Positions 34,276-41,755 of a stretch of DNA of 47,772 bases are shown here, in pieces. The notes under the pieces are model-generated. The model did not search any database. It was not told the origin of the DNA and was given only the letters and a program-made list of their open reading frames with translations. Position 1 is the stretch's first letter. Each line of letters begins with the position of its first letter. The stretch covers positions 1 to 47,772 of the forward strand of contig NZ_JAMBOI010000017.1 in the NCBI RefSeq assembly GCF_023715535.1, read 5' to 3'. The position numbers and the translations under genes were made by a program. The stretch is from Sporosarcina luteola. GTDB taxonomy: Bacteria; Bacillota; Bacilli; Bacillales_A; Planococcaceae.

Positions 34276-34941
34276 ATGAAAAATGAAAAAGCAGTGGTCG
34301 TCTTCAGCGGCGGTCAAGACAGTACGACGTGCCTTTTTTGGGCATTGAAGAATTTCCGGGAAGTCGCAACGGTGACGTTCGACTACGGACAAAGGCATTC
34401 AGATGAAATCGAATGCGCCCGAAAAATCGCCGAGGAACTTGGCGTATCATTCAAAGTGCTGGATATGAATTTAATTAACCAGTTATCGGCCAATGCGCTC
34501 ACACGAGATGACATTGAAGTGACGGAAGTGGATGGCGAATTGCCGTCAACGTTCGTACCCGGAAGAAATCATCTGTTTCTATCTTTCGCGGCGGTTTACG
34601 CCGATGCGATTGGCGCGCGGCACTTGATCACCGGTGTAAGTGAAACGGATTTTAGCGGATATCCTGATTGCCGCGATAATTTTATTAAATCTTTAAATGT
34701 GACGTTGAATTTAGCCATGGATGGAAAATTTGTCATCCATACGCCGTTAATGTGGCTAGATAAATCCGAAGTATGGGAGCTTTCCGATGAACTTGGCGCA
34801 CTCGATTTTGTGCAGGAGAAAACACTCACTTGCTACAACGGCGTTCCAAGCTCAGGTTGCGGAGAATGCCCTGCGTGTGTGCTGCGCAATGAAGGGCTTG
34901 CGGCGTATCAAACACGAAAGACTGCAGGTGCCGCTAAATGA
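34276..34941 (+). CDS. queC: 7-cyano-7-deazaguanine synthase
   Basis: ATP-dependent enzyme that turns CDG into preQ0 on the queuosine pathway. 221 residues with the ATP pyrophosphatase loop [15 protein letters not shown] at the start and the zinc motif [14 protein letters not shown] at the end. ATG 34276, with the riboswitch ribosome site AAGGAG. Its stop overlaps the queD start. Confidence 0.96.
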   Translation: MKNEKAVVVFSGGQDSTTCLFWALKNFREVATVTFDYGQRHSDEIECARKIAEELGVSFKVLDMNLINQLSANALTRDDIEVTEVDGELPSTFVPGRNHLFLSFAAVYADAIGARHLITGVSETDFSGYPDCRDNFIKSLNVTLNLAMDGKFVIHTPLMWLDKSEVWELSDELGALDFVQEKTLTCYNGVPSSGCGECPACVLRNEGLAAYQTRKTAGAAK

Positions 34942-35363
34942 TGCAGCAATTTTATCCGCAAATACAACATGACTATCGATTTGAATTAAATAAAGATATG
35001 CATTTTTCGGCTGCGCATTTCATTCCCAATGAAGATGCAGGTAGATGCCAAGTGATGCATGGACACACGTATTTCATTAATGTCACCATCGGAGGAAATG
35101 AGCTGGATCCACTCGGTTTTTTGATTGATTTCAAGCAACTGAAAGATCTTATTCACAAAAAATATGATCATTCCGTATTGAATGATCATCCAGAGTTCCA
35201 AAATACTTTTCCAACAACTGAACGATTGGCAGAACAAATTTGGAAATCCATTCAGGACGCTCTCCGGACAAAAGACAACCGTCCTATGTGTCTCCAAGTG
35301 ATCGTTCGGGAAACGCCAACCAGCTATGTTGTCTACCGTCCGTTACGGGAGGACTTACAATGA
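34938..35363 (+). CDS. queD: 6-carboxytetrahydropterin synthase
   Basis: Makes 6-carboxy-5,6,7,8-tetrahydropterin from dihydroneopterin triphosphate. 141 residues; zinc histidines in HFSAAHF and MHGHTY, the catalytic region [12 protein letters not shown] and the glutamate in VRETPTS. Start overlaps the queC stop (ATGATG), stop overlaps queE (ATGA). Confidence 0.95.
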   Translation: MMQQFYPQIQHDYRFELNKDMHFSAAHFIPNEDAGRCQVMHGHTYFINVTIGGNELDPLGFLIDFKQLKDLIHKKYDHSVLNDHPEFQNTFPTTERLAEQIWKSIQDALRTKDNRPMCLQVIVRETPTSYVVYRPLREDLQ

Positions 35364-36067
35364 AAATACCTGTAATGGAAGTGTTTGGCCCTACCATCCA
35401 AGGTGAAGGAATGGTCATCGGTCAAAAAACGATGTTTGTGCGGACGGCGGGCTGCGATTATTCTTGTTCTTGGTGCGATTCCAGTTTTACATGGGACGGA
35501 ACTGGCAAAAGCGTTTCGAAACGCCCCCAGGACATTATTGAGGAACTGAAAGCCATCGGTGGCCAATCCTTTTCTCATGTAACGATTTCGGGTGGAAATC
35601 CAGCTTTGCATAAAGGAATCGGAGAACTAGTCGATCTCTGCCATGCAGAAGGTTGGAAAGTTGCAGTCGAAACGCAAGCTACATTTTGGCAAGATTGGTT
35701 GTTGAGAATTGATGATATTACACTTTCTCCAAAACCACCGAGTTCAAAAATGATAACGGATTTCAGCAAACTGGATCGTTTCATGGAGAAGTTGACAGAT
35801 GCAAACGCAAGTCTGAAAATCGTCGTCTTTGATGAAATAGACTTCAAATTTGCTGAAGAAGTCCATCTTCGTTACCCGTTTGTTCCTTTCTATGTTCAAG
35901 TAGGTAACGATGACACGACAACAATAGATGATGCCTATCTTGTCTCCCACTTATTGAAACGGTTTGAATGGCTTATTGATTTGGCTGTCGCTTCCCCGGT
36001 TATGAACGACGTGAAGGTTCTGCCGCAATTGCATGCCCTTGTATGGGGGAATAAGAGAGGTGTTTAG
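35360..36067 (+). CDS. queE: 7-carboxy-7-deazaguanine synthase, radical SAM
   Basis: Radical SAM enzyme that contracts the pterin ring to CDG. 235 residues with the variant cluster motif CDYSCSWC (C-x3-C-x2-C) near residue 32 and GPTIQGEG before it. ATG 35360 with GGGAGG; a longer frame to 35240 lies in queD. It completes queC-queD-queE; queF and tgt are not in the window. Confidence 0.94.
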   Translation: MKIPVMEVFGPTIQGEGMVIGQKTMFVRTAGCDYSCSWCDSSFTWDGTGKSVSKRPQDIIEELKAIGGQSFSHVTISGGNPALHKGIGELVDLCHAEGWKVAVETQATFWQDWLLRIDDITLSPKPPSSKMITDFSKLDRFMEKLTDANASLKIVVFDEIDFKFAEEVHLRYPFVPFYVQVGNDDTTTIDDAYLVSHLLKRFEWLIDLAVASPVMNDVKVLPQLHALVWGNKRGV

Positions 36068-36094
36068 AGCTCTTCTAAAAGTAGTAAGATAAAT

Positions 36095-36138
36095 AAAAAG
36101 GTCGATTTTCATTTTTGTGAATCGACCTTTTTATTATA
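36095..36138 (+). terminator. Terminator after the que operon
   Basis: AAAAAGGTCGATT / AATCGACCTTTTT with an 11-base loop; bidirectional in form. Confidence 0.9.
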
Positions 36139-36154
36139 CTTAATATAATATTTG

Positions 36155-36183
36155 TTGACTCTCATGCTCCTACACATTATATT
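36155..36183 (+). promoter_or_regulatory. Promoter of the ferric-iron ABC operon
   Basis: TTGACT (36155-36160), 17-bp spacer, TATATT (36178-36183), followed ten bases later by a Fur box. Confidence 0.8.
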
Positions 36184-36192
36184 AAGAATGAG

Positions 36193-36211
36193 ATTGAGAA
36201 TCGTTATCAAT
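36193..36211. promoter_or_regulatory. Fur box
   Basis: ATTGAGAATCGTTATCAAT: two 7-mer half sites around the centre, close to the Bacillus Fur consensus GATAATGATTATC-type. Its place just after the -10 box means iron-replete Fur would repress the operon. Confidence 0.85.
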
Positions 36212-36243
36212 CTAAAGACATAAGTTGGGAGAGGAAGTACTAC

Positions 36244-37314
36244 ATGAAGAAAAGTATAATGCTCCTGCTTGCCTCTTTGCTACTCGTTCTCGCGGCATGT
36301 GGGAATAGTACGAAGCAAAGCAGCAACGCAGGCGAAAACGAGAGTCAAAAGAAAAATGAAAAATCCGAAGTGAATTTGTATACGAGCAGACATTACGACG
36401 TCGATAATGAACTGTACAAAAAGTTTGAGGACAAAACTGGCATTAAAGTGAACGTCATTAAAGGTGAAGCTGATGAGTTGATCGAGCGTATAAAACGTGA
36501 AGGAACAGCTACGAAGGCGGATCTTTTCTTAACGGCGGATGTCGGTAGATTGTACCGTGCAAAAGAGCAAGGATTGCTTCAAGCCGTGTCAAGTGACATT
36601 TTGTCGAAACAAATACCTGAAAAATTCCGTGATTCTGATGATATGTGGGTAGGTTTGACCAAACGTGCGCGCATTCTCGTATATAATAAAGATAAAGTGA
36701 AGCCCGAAGAGTTATCAACTTATGAAGCGCTCACAGACGATGCGTGGAAAGGTCGCGTGCTCGTCCGTTCGTCTGAAAGTGTTTATAACCAGTCTCTATT
36801 AGCTTCATTCATCGGAATCGATGGTGAAGAAGAAGCGAAAGAATGGGCACAGGGCATGGTGAACAATATGGCACGCAGTCCGGAAGGCGGGGACCGTGAT
36901 CAAGCGAAGGCCATTGCTGCAGGCATTGGTGACGTTGCAATCATGAACACATATTACTTAGGACAAATGCTGAACTCTCAAGAACCTGAAGAAGTCAAGG
37001 TGGCAGAACAGCTAGGCATTTTCTTCCCGAACCAAGATACGACAGGCACTCATGTTAATATAAGCGGAGCTGGAGTAGTTAAAGGTTCGAAAAACGCGGA
37101 CAATGCGTTGAAACTTCTTGAATTCCTAACTGGTGAAGAAGCACAATTCACTTTTGCAGAAGCAAACTACGAATACCCTGTAAACCAGGATGTCGAGCCA
37201 GCGGAACTTCTAAAATCTTGGGGTGAGTTCAAGGAGCAAGACATTCCACTCACAGTTCTTGGTGAAAATAATGCAAAAGCGATTATGATTTTCAACGAAG
37301 TAGGTTGGAAGTAA
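36244..37314 (+). CDS. Ferric-iron ABC transporter binding lipoprotein
   Basis: FbpA/FutA-type binding protein, 356 residues. Lipobox LAAC at residues 17-20 after a hydrophobic signal peptide. YTSRHYDVDNELYKKFEDKTGI is typical of the family and NTYYLGQ carries the iron-binding tyrosine pair. ATG 36244 with GGAGAGGA. Induced by iron shortage through the Fur box. A 10-bp stem-loop lies before the permease gene. Confidence 0.94.
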   Translation: MKKSIMLLLASLLLVLAACGNSTKQSSNAGENESQKKNEKSEVNLYTSRHYDVDNELYKKFEDKTGIKVNVIKGEADELIERIKREGTATKADLFLTADVGRLYRAKEQGLLQAVSSDILSKQIPEKFRDSDDMWVGLTKRARILVYNKDKVKPEELSTYEALTDDAWKGRVLVRSSESVYNQSLLASFIGIDGEEEAKEWAQGMVNNMARSPEGGDRDQAKAIAAGIGDVAIMNTYYLGQMLNSQEPEEVKVAEQLGIFFPNQDTTGTHVNISGAGVVKGSKNADNALKLLEFLTGEEAQFTFAEANYEYPVNQDVEPAELLKSWGEFKEQDIPLTVLGENNAKAIMIFNEVGWK

Positions 37315-37322
37315 TAGCTTGC

Positions 37323-37352
37323 CCCCTGTCGCTTTTGCGATAGGGGTTTATT
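37323..37352 (+). terminator. Intra-operon stem-loop after the iron-binding protein
   Basis: CCCCTGTCGC-TTTT-GCGATAGGGG, ten pairs with one G-U, then TTTATT. Weak terminator or mRNA stabiliser, as in the sugar importer of this window. Confidence 0.7.
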
Positions 37353-37368
37353 GCGGAAAAGGCAAAGG

Positions 37369-39012
37369 ATGGGTTTGGTCATGAATAGGCGAATTGCAAA
37401 CGTGAATGGTTGGACGATCGGTGCAGTACTCATTATTACTTTACTGTTTGTTCCTAATTTATCAATTGTTACAGGAATTTTTACACCCGCAAGTGAAAAT
37501 TGGGGGCATATTCGCGAATTCATGCTTCTAAACTATATTAAGTCTTCGCTGACGCTCGTATTTTTCACTGCAATATTCACTGTTGCAATTGGTCTTAGCC
37601 TAGCGTGGCTTATTGCACAATACGACTTCCCCCTTCGCAACTTCATGAAATGGTCACTCATCTTGCCTTTATCGATACCGCCCTTCATCGGTGCATATAC
37701 TTATCACGGTATCCTTAATTATACGGGCATTATTCAAAAGACGCTTCGAAATCACTTTGATGTATCAGTAAATCAAGCCTATTTCGATATAATGAATGTA
37801 CCTGGTGCCATTTTCATTTACACGATATTCTTATATCCGTATGTTTATATGATCACTAGAATTTTCTTGTCCAATCAAGCTGCCTCTCTCGTTGAAAGTG
37901 CACGGACACTTGGAAAAGGTCCAATGGAAATTTTCTTGAAAGTCATTGTTCCTATATCACGTATTTCAGTCATCGGCGGCGTTAGCCTAGTCATATTAGA
38001 AGTGTTAAATGACTATGGCGTTGTTAAGTATTTTGGCATTCAAACGTTCAGCACCGCAATTTTTCAAACGTGGTTCGGCTTAGGAGACTTGGATTCTTCC
38101 ATAAAGCTTGCGGCTTGCCTGATGGGTATCGTCATTTTCATCCTTGTAATCGAGTGGATTCTCCGCGGCGGAAAGAAATACAGCTTTTCATCAACAAAAC
38201 TTAGACCGCTGCCGCTCGTCAAATTGACCGGAAAAAAAGCAGCATTGGCAACAGCGTATACGCTAGTTATTTTTACGATTGCCTTCCTTATTCCAGTTCT
38301 TCAGTTGCTGGACTGGGTTGTTCTCACATTTGGTAAAGTTCCGATGGAAGAAGTGCTGACATACACGAAAAACTCAATCATTGTTGCCGGAACAGCAGCA
38401 TCGCTTATCATCTTTTTCTCGCTCGTCATTGGGAACTTTAGCCGAATTACGAAGCACAAGTTTGCGAAAATATTACCGAAATTAACGGTTCTTGGCTATT
38501 CCATACCAGGTGCGGTCATCGCCGTGGCTGTTGTCACGACATTCATTGCCATTGATCGGTATTTAGCGCCTGTCTATCTATTTTTAGGTTTGGATTCCGA
38601 GCTTGTCTTAAGTGTCAGTCTCGTCATGCTGATTAGTGCATACATCATACGGTTTTTCGCGATCGGATACAATTCGATTGAATCGGGTTACACGAAAATC
38701 GGTACAGATTTTCGTGATGCCTCACGTATGCTAGGCGTCAGCAGCTTACGCACCTTTTTCAAAATCGATATTCCGATGATGAAAGGTGCCATTATAAGCG
38801 GGTTCATCCTTACGTTTGTCGATATTTTAAAAGAAATCCCATTGACGCTCATTTTACGACCGTTCAACTATGATACACTTGCAACCAAGGCGTTCCAATA
38901 TGCTAGTGATGAAAAAATTATGGAAGCGTCACAAGCTTCCTTGCTAATAGTCGGTGTAAGTGCAATTGCAATATTTGTTTTCAACAAATTGCTTGGAGAG
39001 GGGCGGGAATAA
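37369..39012 (+). CDS. Ferric-iron ABC transporter permease (FbpB type)
   Basis: Fused double permease, 547 residues and about 12 helices in two halves. EAA loops appear twice: VESARTLGKGPMEIFLKVIVP near 170 and RDASRMLGVSSLRTFFKIDIP in the second half. Two starts are possible: ATG 37369 (AAAAGG) and ATG 37381 (AAAGGAT). It abuts the ATPase gene. Confidence 0.92.
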   Translation: MGLVMNRRIANVNGWTIGAVLIITLLFVPNLSIVTGIFTPASENWGHIREFMLLNYIKSSLTLVFFTAIFTVAIGLSLAWLIAQYDFPLRNFMKWSLILPLSIPPFIGAYTYHGILNYTGIIQKTLRNHFDVSVNQAYFDIMNVPGAIFIYTIFLYPYVYMITRIFLSNQAASLVESARTLGKGPMEIFLKVIVPISRISVIGGVSLVILEVLNDYGVVKYFGIQTFSTAIFQTWFGLGDLDSSIKLAACLMGIVIFILVIEWILRGGKKYSFSSTKLRPLPLVKLTGKKAALATAYTLVIFTIAFLIPVLQLLDWVVLTFGKVPMEEVLTYTKNSIIVAGTAASLIIFFSLVIGNFSRITKHKFAKILPKLTVLGYSIPGAVIAVAVVTTFIAIDRYLAPVYLFLGLDSELVLSVSLVMLISAYIIRFFAIGYNSIESGYTKIGTDFRDASRMLGVSSLRTFFKIDIPMMKGAIISGFILTFVDILKEIPLTLILRPFNYDTLATKAFQYASDEKIMEASQASLLIVGVSAIAIFVFNKLLGEGRE

Positions 39013-39013
39013 T

Positions 39014-39754
39014 ATGTTTATTGATATACAAAATATGAGTTTCTCTTATTCCAATTCACCTGCAAATGCAGTCGAAGATTTCACTCTTACAATAAACAAG
39101 GGTGAAATAATCTCCATTCTTGGGCGAAGCGGAAGTGGAAAAAGTACCATTCTTCGACTGATTGCCGGACTTGAGATGCCGAAAGGTGGTTCATTTTCGT
39201 TAGGCGACAAAACATTATTTAACAACCACATATTCGTCCAACCCGAAAAGCGCGGCATTGGCATGGTGTTTCAAGATTATGCGCTCTTCCCGCATATGAG
39301 TGTTCAAGATAACGTATTATTCGGGCTCCCTAAAATGAGCCGTAGCAATAAGTTGAAACGTGTGGAGGAAGTATTGGAACTCGTAGAACTTGAAGGTTAC
39401 GAAAAACGGTATCCGCATCAGCTAAGCGGCGGTCAGCAACAACGTGTGGCACTTGCACGTGCAATTGCACCGCAGCCTGAGCTCATTCTTTTGGATGAAC
39501 CCTTCAGTAATCTAGACACCGAGCTCCTTGTTAAAATACGTGAAGACCTTCGCCGGATTTTAAAGAAAGCCAACATAACCGCAATCTTCGTTACACACAA
39601 TCAAAACGATGCCCACGTACTCGCGGATCGGATCGTGAAGATCAAGGATGGTGTAATTGACCAGGTCGGACGTCCTTGCGACTTGCTGGGCAGTTCAACG
39701 GATGAAAAAGGCGATATCGAGCTTTTGCCTGAAAAAGAACTCGTAAGTGTATGA
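39014..39754 (+). CDS. Ferric-iron ABC transporter ATPase (FbpC type)
   Basis: 246 residues with Walker A GRSGSGKST, Q-loop VFQDYALFPHMSV, signature LSGGQQQRVALARA, Walker B LILLDEPFSNLD and THNQNDAH, in which Asn replaces the Asp of the usual HDQ switch. It ends soon after the switch, without the C-terminal OB domain of longer FbpC members. ATG 39014 with GAGGGGCGGG, one base after the permease stop. Confidence 0.93.
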   Translation: MFIDIQNMSFSYSNSPANAVEDFTLTINKGEIISILGRSGSGKSTILRLIAGLEMPKGGSFSLGDKTLFNNHIFVQPEKRGIGMVFQDYALFPHMSVQDNVLFGLPKMSRSNKLKRVEEVLELVELEGYEKRYPHQLSGGQQQRVALARAIAPQPELILLDEPFSNLDTELLVKIREDLRRILKKANITAIFVTHNQNDAHVLADRIVKIKDGVIDQVGRPCDLLGSSTDEKGDIELLPEKELVSV

Positions 39755-39816
39755 TGTTAGATTGAAGGACTTAAACGCTATAAAATACACATAATGACAG
39801 CCGAGTGATTCCTTAG

Positions 39817-39866
39817 ATAGGGGCTGTCCAGAAGTTTTGTATAATGAGCTTTCTGGACACCCCTAT
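39817..39866. terminator. Bidirectional terminator of the GTCCAGAA family
   Basis: ATAGGGGCTGTCCAGAA (39817-39833) and TTTCTGGACACCCCTAT (39850-39866), then TTAT. It ends the iron operon. Confidence 0.85.
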
Positions 39867-40064
39867 TTATCTTATAAAATGACTGTTGATTACCGGATTT
39901 TCAGCTCCAGGTGGGCGCTTCCTCGGGCAAGTACTTAGCCAATCAAACAACGAAGGGTCAATTCGTATAATTTTTATGGCTTTTGCAGAAATTAACAGCC
40001 GCTCCTAACGCTACACTTTACTTATTGGCCTATGCAAAGCTCCATCTTAACTTTCATGTAAACA
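39867..40064. other. Intergenic region before the TetR promoter
   Basis: About 200 bp with no gene or recognisable motif. Confidence 0.4.
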
Positions 40065-40093
40065 TTGACAATAAACAGACAACTATATATAAT
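40065..40093 (+). promoter_or_regulatory. Consensus SigA promoter of the TetR gene
   Basis: TTGACA (40065-40070), 17-bp spacer, TATAAT (40088-40093): perfect in both hexamers. A strong promoter of this kind fits an autorepressed regulator. Confidence 0.92.
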
Positions 40094-40095
40094 CA

Positions 40096-40114
40096 ATTTG
40101 AACAGTGGTCAAAT
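40096..40114. promoter_or_regulatory. Probable TetR operator, copy 1
   Basis: ATTTGAACAGTGGTCAAAT, an imperfect dyad (ATTTGA and TCAAAT outer arms). It starts two bases after the -10 box of its own gene. Confidence 0.8.
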
Positions 40115-40125
40115 AAGGAGGTACT

Positions 40126-40701
40126 ATGTCATCTCGAAAATCTGCGCAACGTGAACTAACTCGCGAGATGATTATGGATGCTGCAAGGGATTTATTCATC
40201 TTAAAAGGATACGAACACGTTTCAATGCGTCAAGTAGGGAAAGTGCTTGGTTATAGCCACGGAGCCATTTATTATCATTTTACAAATAAAGCAGAACTGT
40301 TTTATGCACTTGTCGAAGAGCATTTCGACATGTTGGAACATAAGCTGAAGGAGCTCGCACAAGCCCCTCTCGCCCCTCGGGAAAAACTTGAAGCCATTTT
40401 GCTTGGCTATATCGAATTTGGTTTAAACCATCAAAGCCATTATGAAATCATGTTTTTAATCAAAGATGAAGAAGTGCGAGACTTCCTTAATCAAAGCCCT
40501 TACGAAACTTATGAATTGTTTGCGCAAACAGTGCATAGTTTGAGTGAGAAGCAACTTTCCATTCAAGAGATTTGGTCTATTTTCTTATCTTTGCATGGGT
40601 TTGTTACACACTATTTACGCCATGTGCTCAAATACGAAGACGTTTTGGATATGGCGAAGCAACATGTCCAGTTTTTGTTGAAAGGAATATTTCAAAGTTA
40701 G
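40126..40701 (+). CDS. TetR-family transcriptional regulator
   Basis: 191-residue repressor. Helix-turn-helix at residues 10-55 (REMIMDAARDLFILKGYEHVSMRQVGKVLGYSHGAIYYHFTNK). The C-terminal ligand domain is helical. ATG with AAGGAGG. Operators lie at its own promoter and before the epimerase gene, so it probably controls both. The ligand is unknown. Confidence 0.93.
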   Translation: MSSRKSAQRELTREMIMDAARDLFILKGYEHVSMRQVGKVLGYSHGAIYYHFTNKAELFYALVEEHFDMLEHKLKELAQAPLAPREKLEAILLGYIEFGLNHQSHYEIMFLIKDEEVRDFLNQSPYETYELFAQTVHSLSEKQLSIQEIWSIFLSLHGFVTHYLRHVLKYEDVLDMAKQHVQFLLKGIFQS

Positions 40702-40729
40702 CCATTTATTGGCTTTCTTTTTTCACCTC

Positions 40730-40748
40730 ATTTGAACAGTGGTCAAAT
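40730..40748. promoter_or_regulatory. Probable TetR operator, copy 2
   Basis: Identical to copy 1 over 19 bases and a few more on one side, 22 bp before the epimerase start codon. Confidence 0.8.
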
Positions 40749-40769
40749 AAAATGGTAGGAGGGTTTTTT

Positions 40770-41705
40770 ATGAAGAGAGCTCTAGTTTTGGGAGCGTCCG
40801 GCGGAATGGGCTATTCGATTGTGAAAGAATTAATTGATAGAGGGGTGGAAGTGACTGCATTCGCCCGTTCGGAACAGAAACTGAGGAATCTGTATAATGA
40901 GCAGCGGGAAATTAGCATACAAACCGGGGATATTTTCAATTTGCAAGATATTAAAGATGCAGCTAAAGATGTAGATATTATATTCCAAGCAGCTAATATA
41001 CCTTACCCCGAATGGGAGGATAAATTAGTCCCTTTCATCGGAAATATCTTAAAGGCAGCAAAAATCCAAAAAACAAAGCTTGTATTAGTTGAGAATATTT
41101 ATGCGTACGGCAGGTCGACCGGGGCCAAGGTAACGGAAAACACACCAAAACAACCGCATACAAAAAAGGGAAAGATCCGTTTACATGTAGAGCAGCTCGT
41201 TAAACAATCAAGTGTTCCAACAATCACTGCCCATTTTCCCGATTTTTATGGCCCAAACGCCGAAAACACACTAATGCACTATACCTTAAAGGACACCGTT
41301 CAACATAAAAAAGCGATGTTCGTCGGTAAACAAACGATGGCAAGGGAATTCATTTATACACCGGACGGGGCTAAGGCTGTCGTCAACCTATCAATGCACG
41401 ACAATGCCTATGGCCAAAACTACAATATTCCTGCTAATGATGTCATTACTGGGGAGGAACTCGTACAAATTATCCGCGAACTTTCGGGATATGACAAACC
41501 AGTTAGAACTGTCTCTAAAAATCTAATTCGGTTCCTCGGCATATTCAGCATTGATATGCGCGAAATGGTTGAAATGTTCTATTTGTATGAAGAACCTGTT
41601 GTGTTGGATGGCGGTAAATATGAAAATGATATCGGTCCCCTTCCCCGCACTTCCTATCGGGAAGGATTGCAACGTACGATGGAATATATGAGTGGTGCAA
41701 AGTGA
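40770..41705 (+). CDS. NAD(P)-dependent epimerase/dehydratase-like protein
   Basis: 311-residue Rossmann protein of the extended SDR/NmrA-like type. Nucleotide loop LGASGGMGYSIVKEL at residues 6-20, acidic change at TGDIF, then a VENIYAYGR segment where the tyrosine of the SDR active site would be expected, and a C-terminal PAND.ITGEELVQII region. The start is ATG 40770 with GTAGGAGGG; a longer frame runs upstream into tetR and is not coding. Regulated by the neighbouring TetR protein. The substrate is unknown. Confidence 0.87.
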   Translation: MKRALVLGASGGMGYSIVKELIDRGVEVTAFARSEQKLRNLYNEQREISIQTGDIFNLQDIKDAAKDVDIIFQAANIPYPEWEDKLVPFIGNILKAAKIQKTKLVLVENIYAYGRSTGAKVTENTPKQPHTKKGKIRLHVEQLVKQSSVPTITAHFPDFYGPNAENTLMHYTLKDTVQHKKAMFVGKQTMAREFIYTPDGAKAVVNLSMHDNAYGQNYNIPANDVITGEELVQIIRELSGYDKPVRTVSKNLIRFLGIFSIDMREMVEMFYLYEEPVVLDGGKYENDIGPLPRTSYREGLQRTMEYMSGAK

Positions 41706-41755
41706 ATAGTAGACAAAACGCCACTCCCAACAGAGGAAGTGACGTTTTTCATTTA

